64,000 bases of DNA from Lacrimispora xylanisolvens (GCA_017084465.1 CP070896.1:868001-932000); one strand, 5' to 3'; positions 1 to 9,342 are shown, counted from the first letter of the stretch. Numbers and translations are program-made. The notes: a model not told the origin generated them from the sequence alone.

Positions 1-299
1 ATTCGTAAGAAATTTTTCCTTATCGCTGTTAAATTGCTGTTCCAGCTTATCCAGTTCCCCATTGTCACCTGCTACAATCACCATGGTTCTTGAATCAATT
101 CGAAACTGATACAGTCCTTCAACGGCTTCCATCAGATTCTCAATTGGCGCCGTCTGCTTTTCATACAGATATGTATCCATTGCACTGATTCTGAAAAGTC
201 CGGCAACTCCTGCCCCTCCCACAACAAGCATAATCAGAGTCAGACATAAAAACCGGTCCGCAGTTTTCGGGAAATGCTGTAATCCTTAAAATTCTTCAT
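1..299 (-). CDS. Methyl-accepting chemotaxis protein, N-terminal part (runs off the left edge, frameshifted)
   Basis: The minus strand starts a chemoreceptor: a short basic cytoplasmic tail, a hydrophobic membrane helix (LTLIMLVVGG) and the beginning of an extracellular helical sensor. A GGGAGG ribosome site lies at 307-312, which fixes the start at 299. The frame breaks at the run of five A at 248-252 (T5 in the coding sense); one more T joins RTGF to LCLTLIML. HAMP and signalling domains would lie beyond the window, so the family call rests only on the N-terminal layout (short tail, helix, four-helix-bundle-like ectodomain). Another membrane sensor with the same N-terminal design cannot be excluded. 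Confidence 0.6.
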
Positions 300-350
300 T
301 TAATTTCCTCCCTGTTTTATCTTTTGCAGCTAGTACCAGACTACTGATCG

Positions 351-710
351 CAGTATATTTGGTACTGCGGTTTTCTATGGAAAATACAGAGTATACACGC
401 ATTTAGCAGCTTGATGACGGAAATAGAGACGGCGATCTTTCCAAATGATCCTCGGTTCTTCATACCTGTGAGAAGCTTAATTAGAGAGATGGGGGCAGTT
501 TTCTATAGTTTTTTATGACGTAATTTATGACGGCGTTCTTATGTATATAAGCTAAATTACAGAATGATTATTTTGTCAATTATTTTACTTTATATTTTTA
601 AATATTTAATTTATATGATTACTTCCTATTTGACAAACAATATATATTAGTTATATAATATATATTGTCGAAAAATACATATTTTTGTAACCGCAGTACC
701 AAATATACTG
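351..710. repeat. Exact 22-bp inverted repeat inside a 500-bp gene-free region
   Basis: Positions 351-372 and 689-710 are exact reverse complements over 22 bases and stop matching on both sides. Each copy contains the AGTACCA/TGGTACT core. They enclose about 316 bases without a convincing ORF; 540-690 is very AT-rich. I found no c-di-GMP riboswitch core and no transposase between the repeats. The region separates the chemoreceptor promoter side from the terminator of the DUF438 gene. It could be a pair of operator sites for a looping regulator or the ends of a small non-autonomous element. Confidence 0.6.
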
Positions 711-734
711 TGGTATTTTCTCCTATTTAATTGA

Positions 735-796
735 TAAAAGAGCACAAGCATCCCGTAATTATCAAACGAAATACGGCTTGTACTCTTTTATTTTTT
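735..796. terminator. Bidirectional rho-independent terminator after the DUF438 gene
   Basis: AAAAGAGCACAAGC and GCTTGTACTCTTTT form a long stem with one mismatch, with an inner CCGTA/TACGG stem. T-rich tracts lie on both sides. It sits immediately downstream of the minus-strand gene ending at 801. Confidence 0.75.
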
Positions 797-800
797 GCAT

Positions 801-2012
801 TTATTCAGACATCAATCTTTTCTCTCCAGTAATTTTCTGAATTTGATCAATGTCCTGAGTGACTTCCGCAACTCCAAGGTATTCTCCATCTCTACTGCGA
901 ACGGCATAATAACGGATCAGGATATATTTTTCTCCCATTCTGATCCAGAAATCCTCCTGATCCTTTACCCCATTTTTAAAATCTTCTACGATTTTTTCAA
1001 CAATGTGAACGCTTGCAGGCGGATGGCAGTTGGATACATTTCTTCCGATAATCGTTCTGGTTCTTGGAAATGCCCTGTCCTTTCCTTCTGAAAAATACTT
1101 TACTTTGTCCTCTTTATCAACGAATGTGATATCAAAAGGAAGTGTGTTAAGCAAGGCAGTCAGTTCTTCGGTGTTCATTTCCCCGGAAGGCAGCTTTACC
1201 ACTCCATCTTCTGCAGAGACAGAAACTTCTTCTTCCTTTTTCACTTCTCCTGGCTCCCACTCTGGCACATGTTCAATTATATAGCCGATTTCTCCGCTTC
1301 CATCTGCTATAGTCTTCCACTCATCCTGTGTAAGGTTTTCCATTAGCATGGGGATCATGATATTTTCTTCTTTAAATATCATCTCTTCAATCTTATCAGC
1401 CATATCCTGAGCTTTTTGTATCAGAGTTTCTTTTTCTATGGAATCATTGTTAAGAAGGGATGAAACTTCTTTCACCTGGGCTCTGATTTCGTCATCCACT
1501 CCCCACATGACTTTGGGAGGCGCTGTAATTCCATATTTCTCCATATAGGGAAAGTAAAGATTCTCCTTCTTTTTGTAGTGTATGTCCAAATCCTTCAGCT
1601 GTTCCACACCTGCCTTTAACTGGTCTGTTGCCCCTGATCCCTCCAGTGCTGTCAGGGACAGATATGGCCGGACTTCCTTTTCCAGTATGTGAGAGATTTT
1701 CTTATTTTCCCGGACCAGTACCTGAAGGGGATGACCGGGAATCAGTACCGGCTCTTCTGGCTGATGAATTTCCTCAATCGACCCCTTAAATACAGCCGCA
1801 TGGACATCACATAATTTCTGCACTTCTTCCACGGGTAGCCCCTCCGCAATTAAAGCGCCCTCCGCTTCTGAAATCTCTGTGGCAGATACTCCATGAAATA
1901 CATGTTCAAACTGGGATTTCACCTGGTCTACAGTCTTTCCCTCATGAAGCTGCCGGATAATGTCTTTGATTGTCTTTTGTCTCATCTGGCGGTTATTGAT
2001 GTATTCACTCAT
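801..2012 (-). CDS. DUF438 / hemerythrin HHE / PAS domain protein
   Basis: 403 residues in three parts: an N-terminal DUF438 helical domain (about 12-85), a hemerythrin-like HHE four-helix domain (about 92-230, with H94, H145 and the EENIMIPM and ENLYFPYMEKYGI metal-site segments), and a C-terminal PAS domain (about 290-395, with FVDKEDKVKYFSEGKDRAFPR). Proteins of this build are widespread in anaerobic Firmicutes and are thought to bind a di-iron centre and sense or handle oxygen or NO; the exact role is not settled. The next gene upstream on the same strand is a small ferredoxin (2103-2294), separated by a terminator, so the redox link is suggestive only. The frame is intact. Confidence 0.85.
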   Translation of the reverse strand: MSEYINNRQMRQKTIKDIIRQLHEGKTVDQVKSQFEHVFHGVSATEISEAEGALIAEGLPVEEVQKLCDVHAAVFKGSIEEIHQPEEPVLIPGHPLQVLVRENKKISHILEKEVRPYLSLTALEGSGATDQLKAGVEQLKDLDIHYKKKENLYFPYMEKYGITAPPKVMWGVDDEIRAQVKEVSSLLNNDSIEKETLIQKAQDMADKIEEMIFKEENIMIPMLMENLTQDEWKTIADGSGEIGYIIEHVPEWEPGEVKKEEEVSVSAEDGVVKLPSGEMNTEELTALLNTLPFDITFVDKEDKVKYFSEGKDRAFPRTRTIIGRNVSNCHPPASVHIVEKIVEDFKNGVKDQEDFWIRMGEKYILIRYYAVRSRDGEYLGVAEVTQDIDQIQKITGEKRLMSE

Positions 2013-2043
2013 TGCAGTTCTCCTTTTCCATTTTATAACAAAG

Positions 2044-2092
2044 TAATAAAAACACCTCAGTCTGATTCTTTGCTTCGTTTCAGAAAGAGGTG
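2044..2092 (-). terminator. Terminator of the ferredoxin gene
   Basis: Read on the minus strand, CACCTC and GAGGTG close a stem with an inner TCTGA/TCAGA pair, followed by TTTTTATT. It lies just after the ferredoxin stop and before the DUF438 start. Confidence 0.75.
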
Positions 2093-2102
2093 CCTTCAGT
2101 GA

Positions 2103-2294
2103 TTATTCTTCTACTTTAATTACAGAGACCGGACAGCCTTCCTGTGCCTCAACCGCGGATGATTCTGATGACTCTGGGACGGTGTCAACGTATACCTCTG
2201 CCGGACCATCATCACCCATACGAAATACTTCCGGACATACGGAAGCGCAGAGCCCACATTCGATGCAGCCCTCTCTATCTACTTCTGCTACCAT
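2103..2294 (-). CDS. Small 4Fe-4S ferredoxin
   Basis: 63 residues with C10-x2-C13-x2-C16-x3-C20-P and C54-P. One [4Fe-4S] cluster is expected on C10, C13, C16 and C54, as in the monocluster ferredoxins of Thermotoga; C20 is left over and its usual disulfide partner is absent. The protein is acidic, typical of a soluble electron carrier. It is a monocistronic unit with its own terminator. Its partners cannot be told from context; the DUF438/hemerythrin protein downstream and the flavin oxidoreductases elsewhere are possible users. Confidence 0.9.
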   Translation of the reverse strand: MVAEVDREGCIECGLCASVCPEVFRMGDDGPAEVYVDTVPESSESSAVEAQEGCPVSVIKVEE

Positions 2295-2392
2295 TGTTAT
2301 AACTCCTTTCTGTTCTGTCCCCGGGGACAGATTTCATTCTTTGACCCTGAATGCACTTTTATTGTTGGTAATTTTTATCGAAAATATTCAAA

Positions 2393-2452
2393 TAAAAAGA
2401 AGATCCAAAGCCAGCCCTTTACTTGTGGGACTGACTGCTGGATCTTCTTTTT
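2393..2452 (-). terminator. Terminator after glycerol dehydrogenase
   Basis: AAAGAAGATCCA (2395-2406) pairs exactly with TGGATCTTCTTT (2439-2450), flanked by A/T tracts. It follows the minus-strand stop at 2469. Confidence 0.85.
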
Positions 2453-2468
2453 TAATCTATCTGATTTT

Positions 2469-3568
2469 TTACTTTCTTTTTGCCAGATATTCCTGACCAA
2501 GCACATCCGCAGCAATGAGAGCATCATAAAGCTGCTCAGGAGTTACATCTCCGATCATATTATGAATGCTTTCGCCTTCGGCACATGCATTTTTAGCAGC
2601 GATGTGAACTCTCTCTTTATCTGTTACACCAATTTCTTTTAAGGTAACCGGAAGACCTACACTGACGCAGAATTCCAGCACCTGATTAAACTCTGCTTTC
2701 GGGGCATCTTCCAACACCAGCTGAGCCAGAGTTCCGAAAGCTACCACACTGCCGTGCATGGTGGCTTCACATTCCTCCAGGGCTGTAAATCCATTGTATA
2801 CGGAATGAGATACTGCCAGACCGCCATTATCTGCGCCTACACCACTTAAATAAGTATTGGCCTCTATAATTGCTTCCAGGGCAGGTGTTACAATCTGATT
2901 TTCACAAGCCTTCAGTGCCTTATATCCATCTTCTAAAAGAGTCTCATAACAAAGTTTGCAAAGAGCCATGGCGGATTTTGTAATTCCCCCCCATTTTCCA
3001 GACTGGGTGCTTTTGCCTTCTCACAGGCTCTTGCTTCAAAATAAGTTCCCAGTGCATCTCCCATTCCTGCAACCAGGAATTTAACAGGTGCATGAGCAAT
3101 AATATCAGAATCTACAATGACTGCATCAGGATTCTTGGGATAAAATATGTAATGGGAAAAGCTTCCGTCATTGTTATAGATTACGGACAAACCAGTACAT
3201 GGTGCATCGGTTGCCACAACGGTAGGTATGATTACTACCGGCAGTTTCTCATAATGAGCCGTTGCTTTTGCGGTATCAATGGCAGAACCGCCTCCAACTG
3301 CAACCACACAGTCAATCTTATTTTCTCTGACTATTTTTTGCATCCGCTCTACTTCGCCAATGGAACTGATCCCTCCGAATATCTCAAATTTCAACTCAGC
3401 TTCTTTTCCCTCAAAGCTTTTTTCAATCTTTTCATGGCAGTTCTTATATCCGCTGTTGCTGCAGATAAACAGAAATGATGTTCCAAGGTTCTTTGTTTCT
3501 TCATAAACGGCTGACAAAGCCCCCTGCCCCTGTACGTATTTTAAAGGTGATCTCATTAATTTCAGCAT
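2469..3568 (-). CDS. gldA: Glycerol dehydrogenase family protein (frameshifted)
   Basis: Two overlapping frames together give about 366 residues, the usual GldA length. The first half has the NAD-binding GGGSAIDTAKA motif and the TDAPCTGLSVIY and GMGDALGTYFEARAC segments (metal Asp); the second has the two metal-ligand His regions (SHSVYNGF and MHGSVVAFGT). The break falls in a run of seven C at 2986-2992 (G7 in the coding sense); an eighth base joins SLENGGG to ITKSAMALCKLCYETLLEDG, exactly as in GldA. The enzyme oxidises glycerol to dihydroxyacetone with NAD, or reduces related hydroxyketones, in the cytoplasm. No DAK kinase genes are adjacent, so the physiological substrate is uncertain. 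Confidence 0.88.
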
Positions 3569-3725
3569 AGTAGTCTCCTCTCATCAATCAGTAAAAATTT
3601 ATCGTTTATGCTACGTCAAATATACGCCTGTCGCAAAGAAATGTCAATATTTTAACGAGGTATAAATTCCAATACAATCTTACTGATGTGAATCATATGG
3701 AGTTAAAATGCCACAATCTCCTTTA

Positions 3726-4046
3726 TCAAAAAAATTCCCTTCCTTCTAACAATTCCCAGGAAAAACTCTGGCAGAACGGACACTTGTAATAATCTTCTGT
3801 AACATGGAACATTTTATGGCACTCATTGCAACGGCCGCTGGCAGGGAGAATTTCAATGTCAAGACGGGTGTTTTCCAGTAAAGTCCCATTAACAGCGGCA
3901 GGATAACACTGTTCTACATAATAGGGAATCACAGAAGCCATTTCGCCAATTTGCAGCACAAGGCTTTCAACCTGTGTCAGATTCTGCTCCCTGACTAAAT
4001 CTTCCACTATCCGGACCACTTCTGACATGACTCCCAATTCATGCAT
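3726..4046 (-). CDS. hypA: Hydrogenase/urease nickel incorporation protein HypA
   Basis: A HypA/HybF nickel metallochaperone, about 106 residues. It begins MHELGVM, with His2 as the nickel ligand, and has the zinc knuckle C-x2-C (GRCNECHKMF) and C-x2-C (YKCPFCQSF). An upstream in-frame ATG at 4052 lies directly against the GGGAGG, so the start at 4046 (six bases after it) is preferred and also gives the required MHE terminus. No other hyp genes or hydrogenase subunits are in the window. It lies 22 bases downstream of the DUF5692 gene and is probably co-transcribed with it. Confidence 0.92.
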   Translation of the reverse strand: MHELGVMSEVVRIVEDLVREQNLTQVESLVLQIGEMASVIPYYVEQCYPAAVNGTLLENTRLDIEILPASGRCNECHKMFHVTEDYYKCPFCQSFSWELLEGREFF

Positions 4047-4068
4047 ACCCATCCTCCCGCTGTATTTG

Positions 4069-5066
4069 TTATAGGGTTGCTCTTGTTTCTGCTAACGCTT
4101 TCACTTCCTGATAGGATTTTAAATCTGAATAAAGTTCAGGTCCATAGGGACTCCGGTGCTTTTTCCAGATATTAATACCCATATAGACTGCCACTGCTGC
4201 ATTGCATAACAACGCAATCAGGCTGACTGCAAAGTAAATACCTGGCTTATAAGAGGAGTCCACCCGGAATTGTCCCACATCCTGAAATCCCCGGGAAGGT
4301 CTGGGCAAACATACACCAGAGTGCAAGAGTCTGGGCACGATGCTGGAGCCATGCTCCCTTTCCTACCGTAAATGCACAAAGAGTGGGTGCCAGTAAAAGT
4401 GCCAGTCCGCAGTACCATGCATGGTGAGGCAGACAGTTATAGGTATAAGCAAAGTTCCATATATCGTAAGCTGCGATCCAGAACCAGAGCATGTCAGGCC
4501 AAAGCATATCCTTACTCTTGTCTTTCTCAGTCACTTTCCTGAGACAGATGCCAAACCAGCCGGTTATGGTAATGATGTTTAAGATTCCTGCCGCTGCATT
4601 CATAAAATTCCAGGGGCCTCCCATTAAAAGCACGGAGACATCCGCTGTTGCATCCTGGGCTATGGTACGGTACGTCATTCCAACTTCTATATCTCTTGTC
4701 ACTGCCTCCATAATATTAACCGCCAGGATTAAGGGAGGAAAACAAAGAGCAATCCGGCTGTCACACAGGCGGAATACGGTTTTGTCTTTTCTTGTTTTCA
4801 TAATGCCTGATTAACCAGAAACCAATGCAGCCTGCTGTGGCAGAATAGACCTTTGCAAGATGAAACCAGTCCGTATATGTACTCTTTTTCAGCACTGTAA
4901 ACCAGAGTACGGATAATACCGCAGGCATGACGAAAAAGAAAAGCAGGCCAATCATTTTATAGCGCCGTGACACCTCATTTAATAAGAATAGCGAAGCAAA
5001 TACCAAAAACCACATGAGAAGATAAGTGACAGGGATCCCACCCTTCGCTGATTGAAATACAAACAT
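4069..5066 (-). CDS. DUF5692-type integral membrane protein (two frameshifts)
   Basis: Three overlapping frames join into about 330 residues with roughly eight hydrophobic segments. Recognisable stretches are LMWFLVFASLFLLNEVSRR, the FHLAKVYSATAGCIGFW turn, CFPPLILAVNIMEAV, and a C-terminal SLIALLCNAAVAVYMGI followed by a charged tail. I recognise this as the clostridial DUF5692 family, whose function is unknown. One break is near 4760-4800; the other is an extra G in the CCCGGGG run near 4290, whose removal gives FAQTFPGFQDVGQFRVDSS. It stands first in a unit with hypA and is divergent from a FadR-type regulator at 5272, which may control it. Confidence 0.65.
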
Positions 5067-5182
5067 CTTTCTACCCCCAATTAATTTTATTTCTTTGTCT
5101 ATATTTTAACACTCTGTTTTCACTTTTGTCAAAATCTTCCTAATATTTAACTGAAAACTAGAGGTTTTCACAGTAATTTTCA

Positions 5183-5237
5183 TTGCTTTTTATACAAAAT
5201 TACCATATAATTAGAATTGTGGTTACTGGCTGAACCA
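5183..5237 (+). promoter_or_regulatory. Promoter and likely autoregulatory operator of the GntR/FadR gene
   Basis: TTGCTT (5183-5188) and TATAAT (5206-5211) are spaced by 17 bases. A dyad TGGTT-N8-AACCA at 5220-5237 lies just past the -10 box, where a bound repressor would block transcription. GntR-type regulators often bind such short dyads next to their own promoter. Confidence 0.6.
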
Positions 5238-5271
5238 GGAACAATCACATACAAACAGGGGGAACTATAAT

Positions 5272-5977
5272 ATGGAATTTAAAAAAGCTGAATGCGCCTA
5301 CATTAAAAGAACTGTTCGTAAAGGAGCTGGAATCTCAAATCCTATCCGGACAACTCCCAATCGGAACCAGACTGCCTCCGGAACGGGAGCTGGCGGCCTC
5401 CATGCAGATCAGCAGATCTGTGGTCAACGAAGGCGTAATCGCTCTGGCAGAAAAAGGGTTTCTTGACATTCGCCAGAGGCAGGGGATTTTTATAGCAGAC
5501 TACCGGAAAGAAGGAACTATGGATACCTTCCTTTCTATTGTCAATTACAATGGAGGGGTGCTGCGCAAAGAAGAAATCCGGTCAATTTTAGAGCTTAGAA
5601 TTGCCCTTGATACCCTTGCTATCGATCTTGGGTCGAAAGATATCACAGATGAAGAGCTTTTAGAGCTGCGGAGTCTAACGGAAGCCATTGGCAGAGCCTC
5701 CTGTGCACAGGACGCGGCTGAATCCGCATTTGACTTTCATCATCATCTGGCACTGTTTTCCGGGAATTCTCTTCTTCCACTGATATTCCGCTCATTCAAA
5801 TCTCTGACCTGCACTCTCTGGCTTCGTTTCTGTGCCTTATATGGAATCCCGGCTCTTTATGAAAACACAAACGAGCTGTGTACCATGATAGAGGAAAGGA
5901 ACTTTAAAGGGGCCGGGGACTATTTAAAACGTTCCCTGTCAGAAAGCATCGATGGTCATCGGGAAATTTATTACTGA
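5272..5977 (+). CDS. GntR family regulator, FadR subfamily (frameshifted near the start)
   Basis: The real product starts at 5272 and shifts frame in the A6 run at about 5281-5286; with one A fewer it reads MEFKKLNAPTLKELFVKE and continues to 5977 (about 234 residues). The N-terminal winged helix (about 7-72) has the GntR signature IGTRLPPERELAASMQISRS; the C-terminal FCD all-helical effector domain (about 85-225) carries the metal-site-like helices typical of FadR regulators of organic acid or sugar acid use. It is divergent from the DUF5692-hypA unit, which is the likely target along with itself. The ligand cannot be predicted. Confidence 0.85.
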
Positions 5978-5992
5978 ATATGTACAGAAAAT

Positions 5993-6032
5993 GCCGGTTA
6001 CATCAGTTTTCCTAAGAACTAATATAACCGGC
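5993..6032. terminator. Hairpin between convergent genes
   Basis: GCCGGTTA and TAACCGGC form a perfect 8-bp stem between the convergent GntR gene and the small membrane protein gene. The following T tract is weak on both strands, so it may be an inefficient bidirectional terminator. Confidence 0.5.
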
Positions 6033-6049
6033 TATCCGTCTGATTCCTT

Positions 6050-6289
6050 TCACCTTTCATCCATATAAATCTTTATGAATTCTGCCATAAGCATGACATA
6101 ACTGATGACGAATACAAAACCTGCCGCTGCAAGAGGCCACTTCCTCTTTTTTTCCGGTATGGAAAGTCCGATTATTATGCCCACTGCACAAAGACAAATT
6201 TTTAATAATGCAAAATCCCTGATTCTGCACTGTCTGATATACTGGTCTGCACAGTCAATTAACTGTTTCATCTTTTTTGCCTCCTTCAT
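6050..6289 (-). CDS. Small two-helix membrane protein
   Basis: 79 residues with two hydrophobic segments (about 24-42 and 51-70) separated by a basic PEKKRKWP turn. Similar small proteins in Lachnospiraceae have been labelled as a phosphate ABC transporter permease, but this one is far too short for a permease and shows no EAA loop, so I do not adopt that name. A purine-rich ribosome site precedes the start. It lies about 40 bases downstream of the flavodoxin-PNPOx gene on the same strand. Function unknown. Confidence 0.6.
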   Translation of the reverse strand: MKEAKKMKQLIDCADQYIRQCRIRDFALLKICLCAVGIIIGLSIPEKKRKWPLAAAGFVFVISYVMLMAEFIKIYMDER

Positions 6290-6329
6290 CCTTCATCGTT
6301 TGTTCTTAGTATATACTTATTGTATATTT

Positions 6330-7289
6330 TTATTTAGACGGATCAGAAAAGGTTAAAAACTGTTTCACGTCAACACCCATTTCCCGAAAGCCAGACCACA
6401 AAAATTCAATTCTTTTTATTGCAATTTTTATTAAATAAAGAGAGGAAGGAAGTTTCATCACATTATCATACTTTAATTTTCTCATAGTGAGAAAATCACG
6501 GTACTCCTCGCTTCCTGTTTCTATTATTTCCGCCGTGCCCTTGATTTGCATCCCTCTTAACTGGTTCATTCCCTGAAACTCATTAAAAACTGCCACAGAG
6601 ACATTGGGACTCAAAAGAATATTAGCAAACTTTTCTCCGCCCTCACTTAAAATATATAAAAATCCGTTTTTATACCGATACTCGATGGGTGTGGCGCGAA
6701 CCCTTTTCCCATATCCGGTTGATAATGAGCAGGTATTATGGTTTAACAGGAATTCTTCACAGAATTCAAGGATTTTTTTTTCATCCATTGCCTCTGTGGG
6801 ATTGTCCTTCCACTCCTTTATGCCAAGCAGTGTGTCAACATACCAGTTCTGATCAAAGCAAAGATAATCCTGCTCCTTAAGTCCTGCTGTTTTAAAAAAT
6901 GATGCCGTCCGGACCCGATCTTCCTGATCCAGCTGTTTTAAAATCAGATTTCCTGGGATTCCTTCCTGAAATACAACGCTGCTTCCAAGGAGGTCGCTCA
7001 CCGGCTGCAGATATTTTTTTGCATATTCTTTCACCAGACAGGTACAAAAAAGTACTATTTTTCCTCTTTTTAGCCGGTCAAGATTATTTTTTATGTTCTC
7101 AACTGCTTCCTCATCCAGTTTTTCATAATAGACCGGAATCAGTAAAACAATAAGATCCCATTCCTGTTTATTATTGCTAAATTCATAAAACCTCATACAT
7201 TTTCCGGGACCCAGTACGAGAGCCGCCTGCCAGGCGGCCATTTTGGTAAACCCATATTTGCTTTCATATAGAACTAACGTGTTTTTCAT
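6330..7289 (-). CDS. Flavodoxin domain / pyridoxamine-5-phosphate-oxidase-like fusion protein
   Basis: 319 residues, intact. Residues 1-150 are flavodoxin-like: a beta1-P-loop variant LVLYESKYGFTKMAA, then LIVLLIPVYYE and IVLFCTCLV strands. Residues 165-315 are a split-barrel FMN-binding domain of the PNPOx type (TCSLSTGYGKRVRATPIEYRY, LYILSEGGEKFANILLSPNVSVAVF, MQIKGTAEII). Both halves would bind FMN, so the protein is probably a cytoplasmic flavin reductase or redox enzyme that passes electrons inside one chain. The substrate is unknown. Confidence 0.75.
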   Translation of the reverse strand: MKNTLVLYESKYGFTKMAAWQAALVLGPGKCMRFYEFSNNKQEWDLIVLLIPVYYEKLDEEAVENIKNNLDRLKRGKIVLFCTCLVKEYAKKYLQPVSDLLGSSVVFQEGIPGNLILKQLDQEDRVRTASFFKTAGLKEQDYLCFDQNWYVDTLLGIKEWKDNPTEAMDEKKILEFCEEFLLNHNTCSLSTGYGKRVRATPIEYRYKNGFLYILSEGGEKFANILLSPNVSVAVFNEFQGMNQLRGMQIKGTAEIIETGSEEYRDFLTMRKLKYDNVMKLPSSLYLIKIAIKRIEFLWSGFREMGVDVKQFLTFSDPSK

Positions 7290-7431
7290 TACTCCACCTC
7301 CCCTTCTCCATTCATATGCGTGAACTTGAAATTTTAGAATTTAAGAACCTTTTAATACCATACATCCAGTTGCTTTTTATAATAAAACATATTAAAATTG
7401 GTTTAGTTAAACTAGAATGGAGGCAGCAGCT

Positions 7432-9342
7432 ATGATTCTGGATATCCCCACAATCGCCATTGTTTATTTTTATATCAGCTTCATACAGGTTCTGATTATG
7501 CTGTTTGTTTTCCGCATTATTAAAAATTATCCCGGAATGAATTACTTACTTTTCAGCTGTATTTTTTCAGCCGTCTGCGGACTGCTTTATGCATACCAGT
7601 ACATTTCCCACTATGGAAATTTATTGATATTCTTTTCCAATATTTTCTTTTATTTTTCCATATTGGCATTGAACATTGGCTTTTCAAAATTTTTAGATTT
7701 ACCTGTAGCAAAAAAGAAACTGCTGTTACTTTCGATTCTGTTTTTTGCCGGTTATTTCTGGTTTTCCTTTCTCTATGAAAACAAAAGCTATCGGATTGTT
7801 GTATTTTGCCTCACTTTCGCTATTGTTTCCTTTCATAATGGGAAGATTTTAAGCAGTCATGCCATTGATTCTGTCCGTCCTGCCACCAGACTCATCGCCG
7901 CAGCATGTGTTCCTTATGGAACCTTTTTTGTCATCCGCGCTTTACTTACCTTTTTTAATGAAACACGAAATTATAACTTTTCTTCCTTCTTTTCCTTTAT
8001 GAGCTACTTTCTTTCCATTGCCGGTATCCTTTTATGGACTTATTGCTTCATTGTCATGACCGTCCAGAGGGAACATGCAGACAGGACGTATGCAGAGGAA
8101 CGTTTTGGACTTATATTTAAAACAATCCCTGATACCGTATTTATTTCTGAGCTTCCCACCGGAAAGATAATCGATGTAAATGAAACCTATACATTATTAA
8201 CCGGATATACGAAAGAGGAGTCTTTGGGGAAAACAACACTTGATTTAAAATTCTGGAAAAGCCTTGGTGACAGAGACCGATTTTTTGATATCATTAATAA
8301 GAATGGCAGCTGCAAAAACCTGGAAATCACGATTCTAACCAAAGAAAGAAAAGAATTGACTGCTCTGATTTCATCACAGATTACCCGATTTCAAAATAGT
8401 ACATACATCATCAGTGTGATCCGTGATATCACCTCGAATAAGGAATTAAGGCAGAAGCTGAAAAAAAGTGAGGATACGTTTCAGGCAATTATGGAGCAGA
8501 GTCCCATGTCTTTTATTCTTACCAGTACATCTGGAAAAATTGAATATGCAAATCCGACTTTTTTACAGCTTATGGGATATGAGTTGGAGGAAGTCTTAGG
8601 GAAAAACCCAAGAATCTTAAAATCTGGATATCACAATCGGGAGTTTTATCATACTTTATGGAATACAATTCTCTCAGGAAAACAGTGGAGCAGTGAAATC
8701 GTTAATAAGAAAAAAAATGGGGATTTAATCTGGGAAAATATAATTCTTACTCCTATATTAAATGAAGATGGGGAAATCATTCAGTTTCTTTCCACTTTAG
8801 AAGATATCTCCGATCGCAAAAGAACGGAACAGGAACTTAAAATTCAGGCAAGAACCGATATGCTAACGGGTATTATGAACCGAAGAAGCTTTCTGGAGAC
8901 AGCCCACAAAAGGCTTTTAACGATCAAAGAAAACGGTCAGAAAGCGGCATTTCTTATGATCGACATCGACCGTTTTAAAGCCATTAACGACTCTTATGGA
9001 CATAACATAGGGGACCGGGCAATCTGCATGGTAACAGAAGTATGCCAGAAACTTATGAAAGGACAGGATCTACTGGGACGAATTGGCGGAGAGGAATTTG
9101 CCGCACTGGTTCTTGGCTTTCATGAAGAGGATATTGTGCTGGCAGCTGAACTATTATGCAAACGAATTGAAGAGTTGGAATTTTATACAGATAATAAAGA
9201 ACGGATTCCTCTTCGCATCAGTGTAGGAGTAACTTTTTTTCATCAGGATACCGATACCCTGGAGAGTCTGATGGAACGTTCCGACGTTGCCCTTTATCAG
9301 GCAAAGAATGCAGGAAGAAACCAGATTTCCGTGATTTACTGA
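7432..9342 (+). CDS. Membrane-bound diguanylate cyclase with two PAS domains
   Basis: About 636 residues. The N-terminal 210 residues hold about seven membrane helices; two PAS domains follow (about 220-330 and 345-465) and a GGDEF domain (about 470-636) with an intact GGEEF active site near residue 552, so it should make c-di-GMP. The product-inhibition site is not canonical: the RxxD position reads KGQD. An in-frame ATG at 7417 has no ribosome site, whereas GGAGG at 7419-7423 is eight bases before the ATG at 7432, so I choose the latter. The stop codon touches the left inverted repeat of the insertion sequence. Confidence 0.9.
   Translation: MILDIPTIAIVYFYISFIQVLIMLFVFRIIKNYPGMNYLLFSCIFSAVCGLLYAYQYISHYGNLLIFFSNIFFYFSILALNIGFSKFLDLPVAKKKLLLLSILFFAGYFWFSFLYENKSYRIVVFCLTFAIVSFHNGKILSSHAIDSVRPATRLIAAACVPYGTFFVIRALLTFFNETRNYNFSSFFSFMSYFLSIAGILLWTYCFIVMTVQREHADRTYAEERFGLIFKTIPDTVFISELPTGKIIDVNETYTLLTGYTKEESLGKTTLDLKFWKSLGDRDRFFDIINKNGSCKNLEITILTKERKELTALISSQITRFQNSTYIISVIRDITSNKELRQKLKKSEDTFQAIMEQSPMSFILTSTSGKIEYANPTFLQLMGYELEEVLGKNPRILKSGYHNREFYHTLWNTILSGKQWSSEIVNKKKNGDLIWENIILTPILNEDGEIIQFLSTLEDISDRKRTEQELKIQARTDMLTGIMNRRSFLETAHKRLLTIKENGQKAAFLMIDIDRFKAINDSYGHNIGDRAICMVTEVCQKLMKGQDLLGRIGGEEFAALVLGFHEEDIVLAAELLCKRIEELEFYTDNKERIPLRISVGVTFFHQDTDTLESLMERSDVALYQAKNAGRNQISVIY

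Noticed and set aside
300..700. c-di-GMP riboswitch upstream of the chemoreceptor
   Set aside because: I looked on the minus strand for the conserved GEMM core and did not find it.
6050..6289. Phosphate ABC transporter permease
   Set aside because: Only 79 residues with two helices and no permease loop; the label used for similar proteins seems unfounded.
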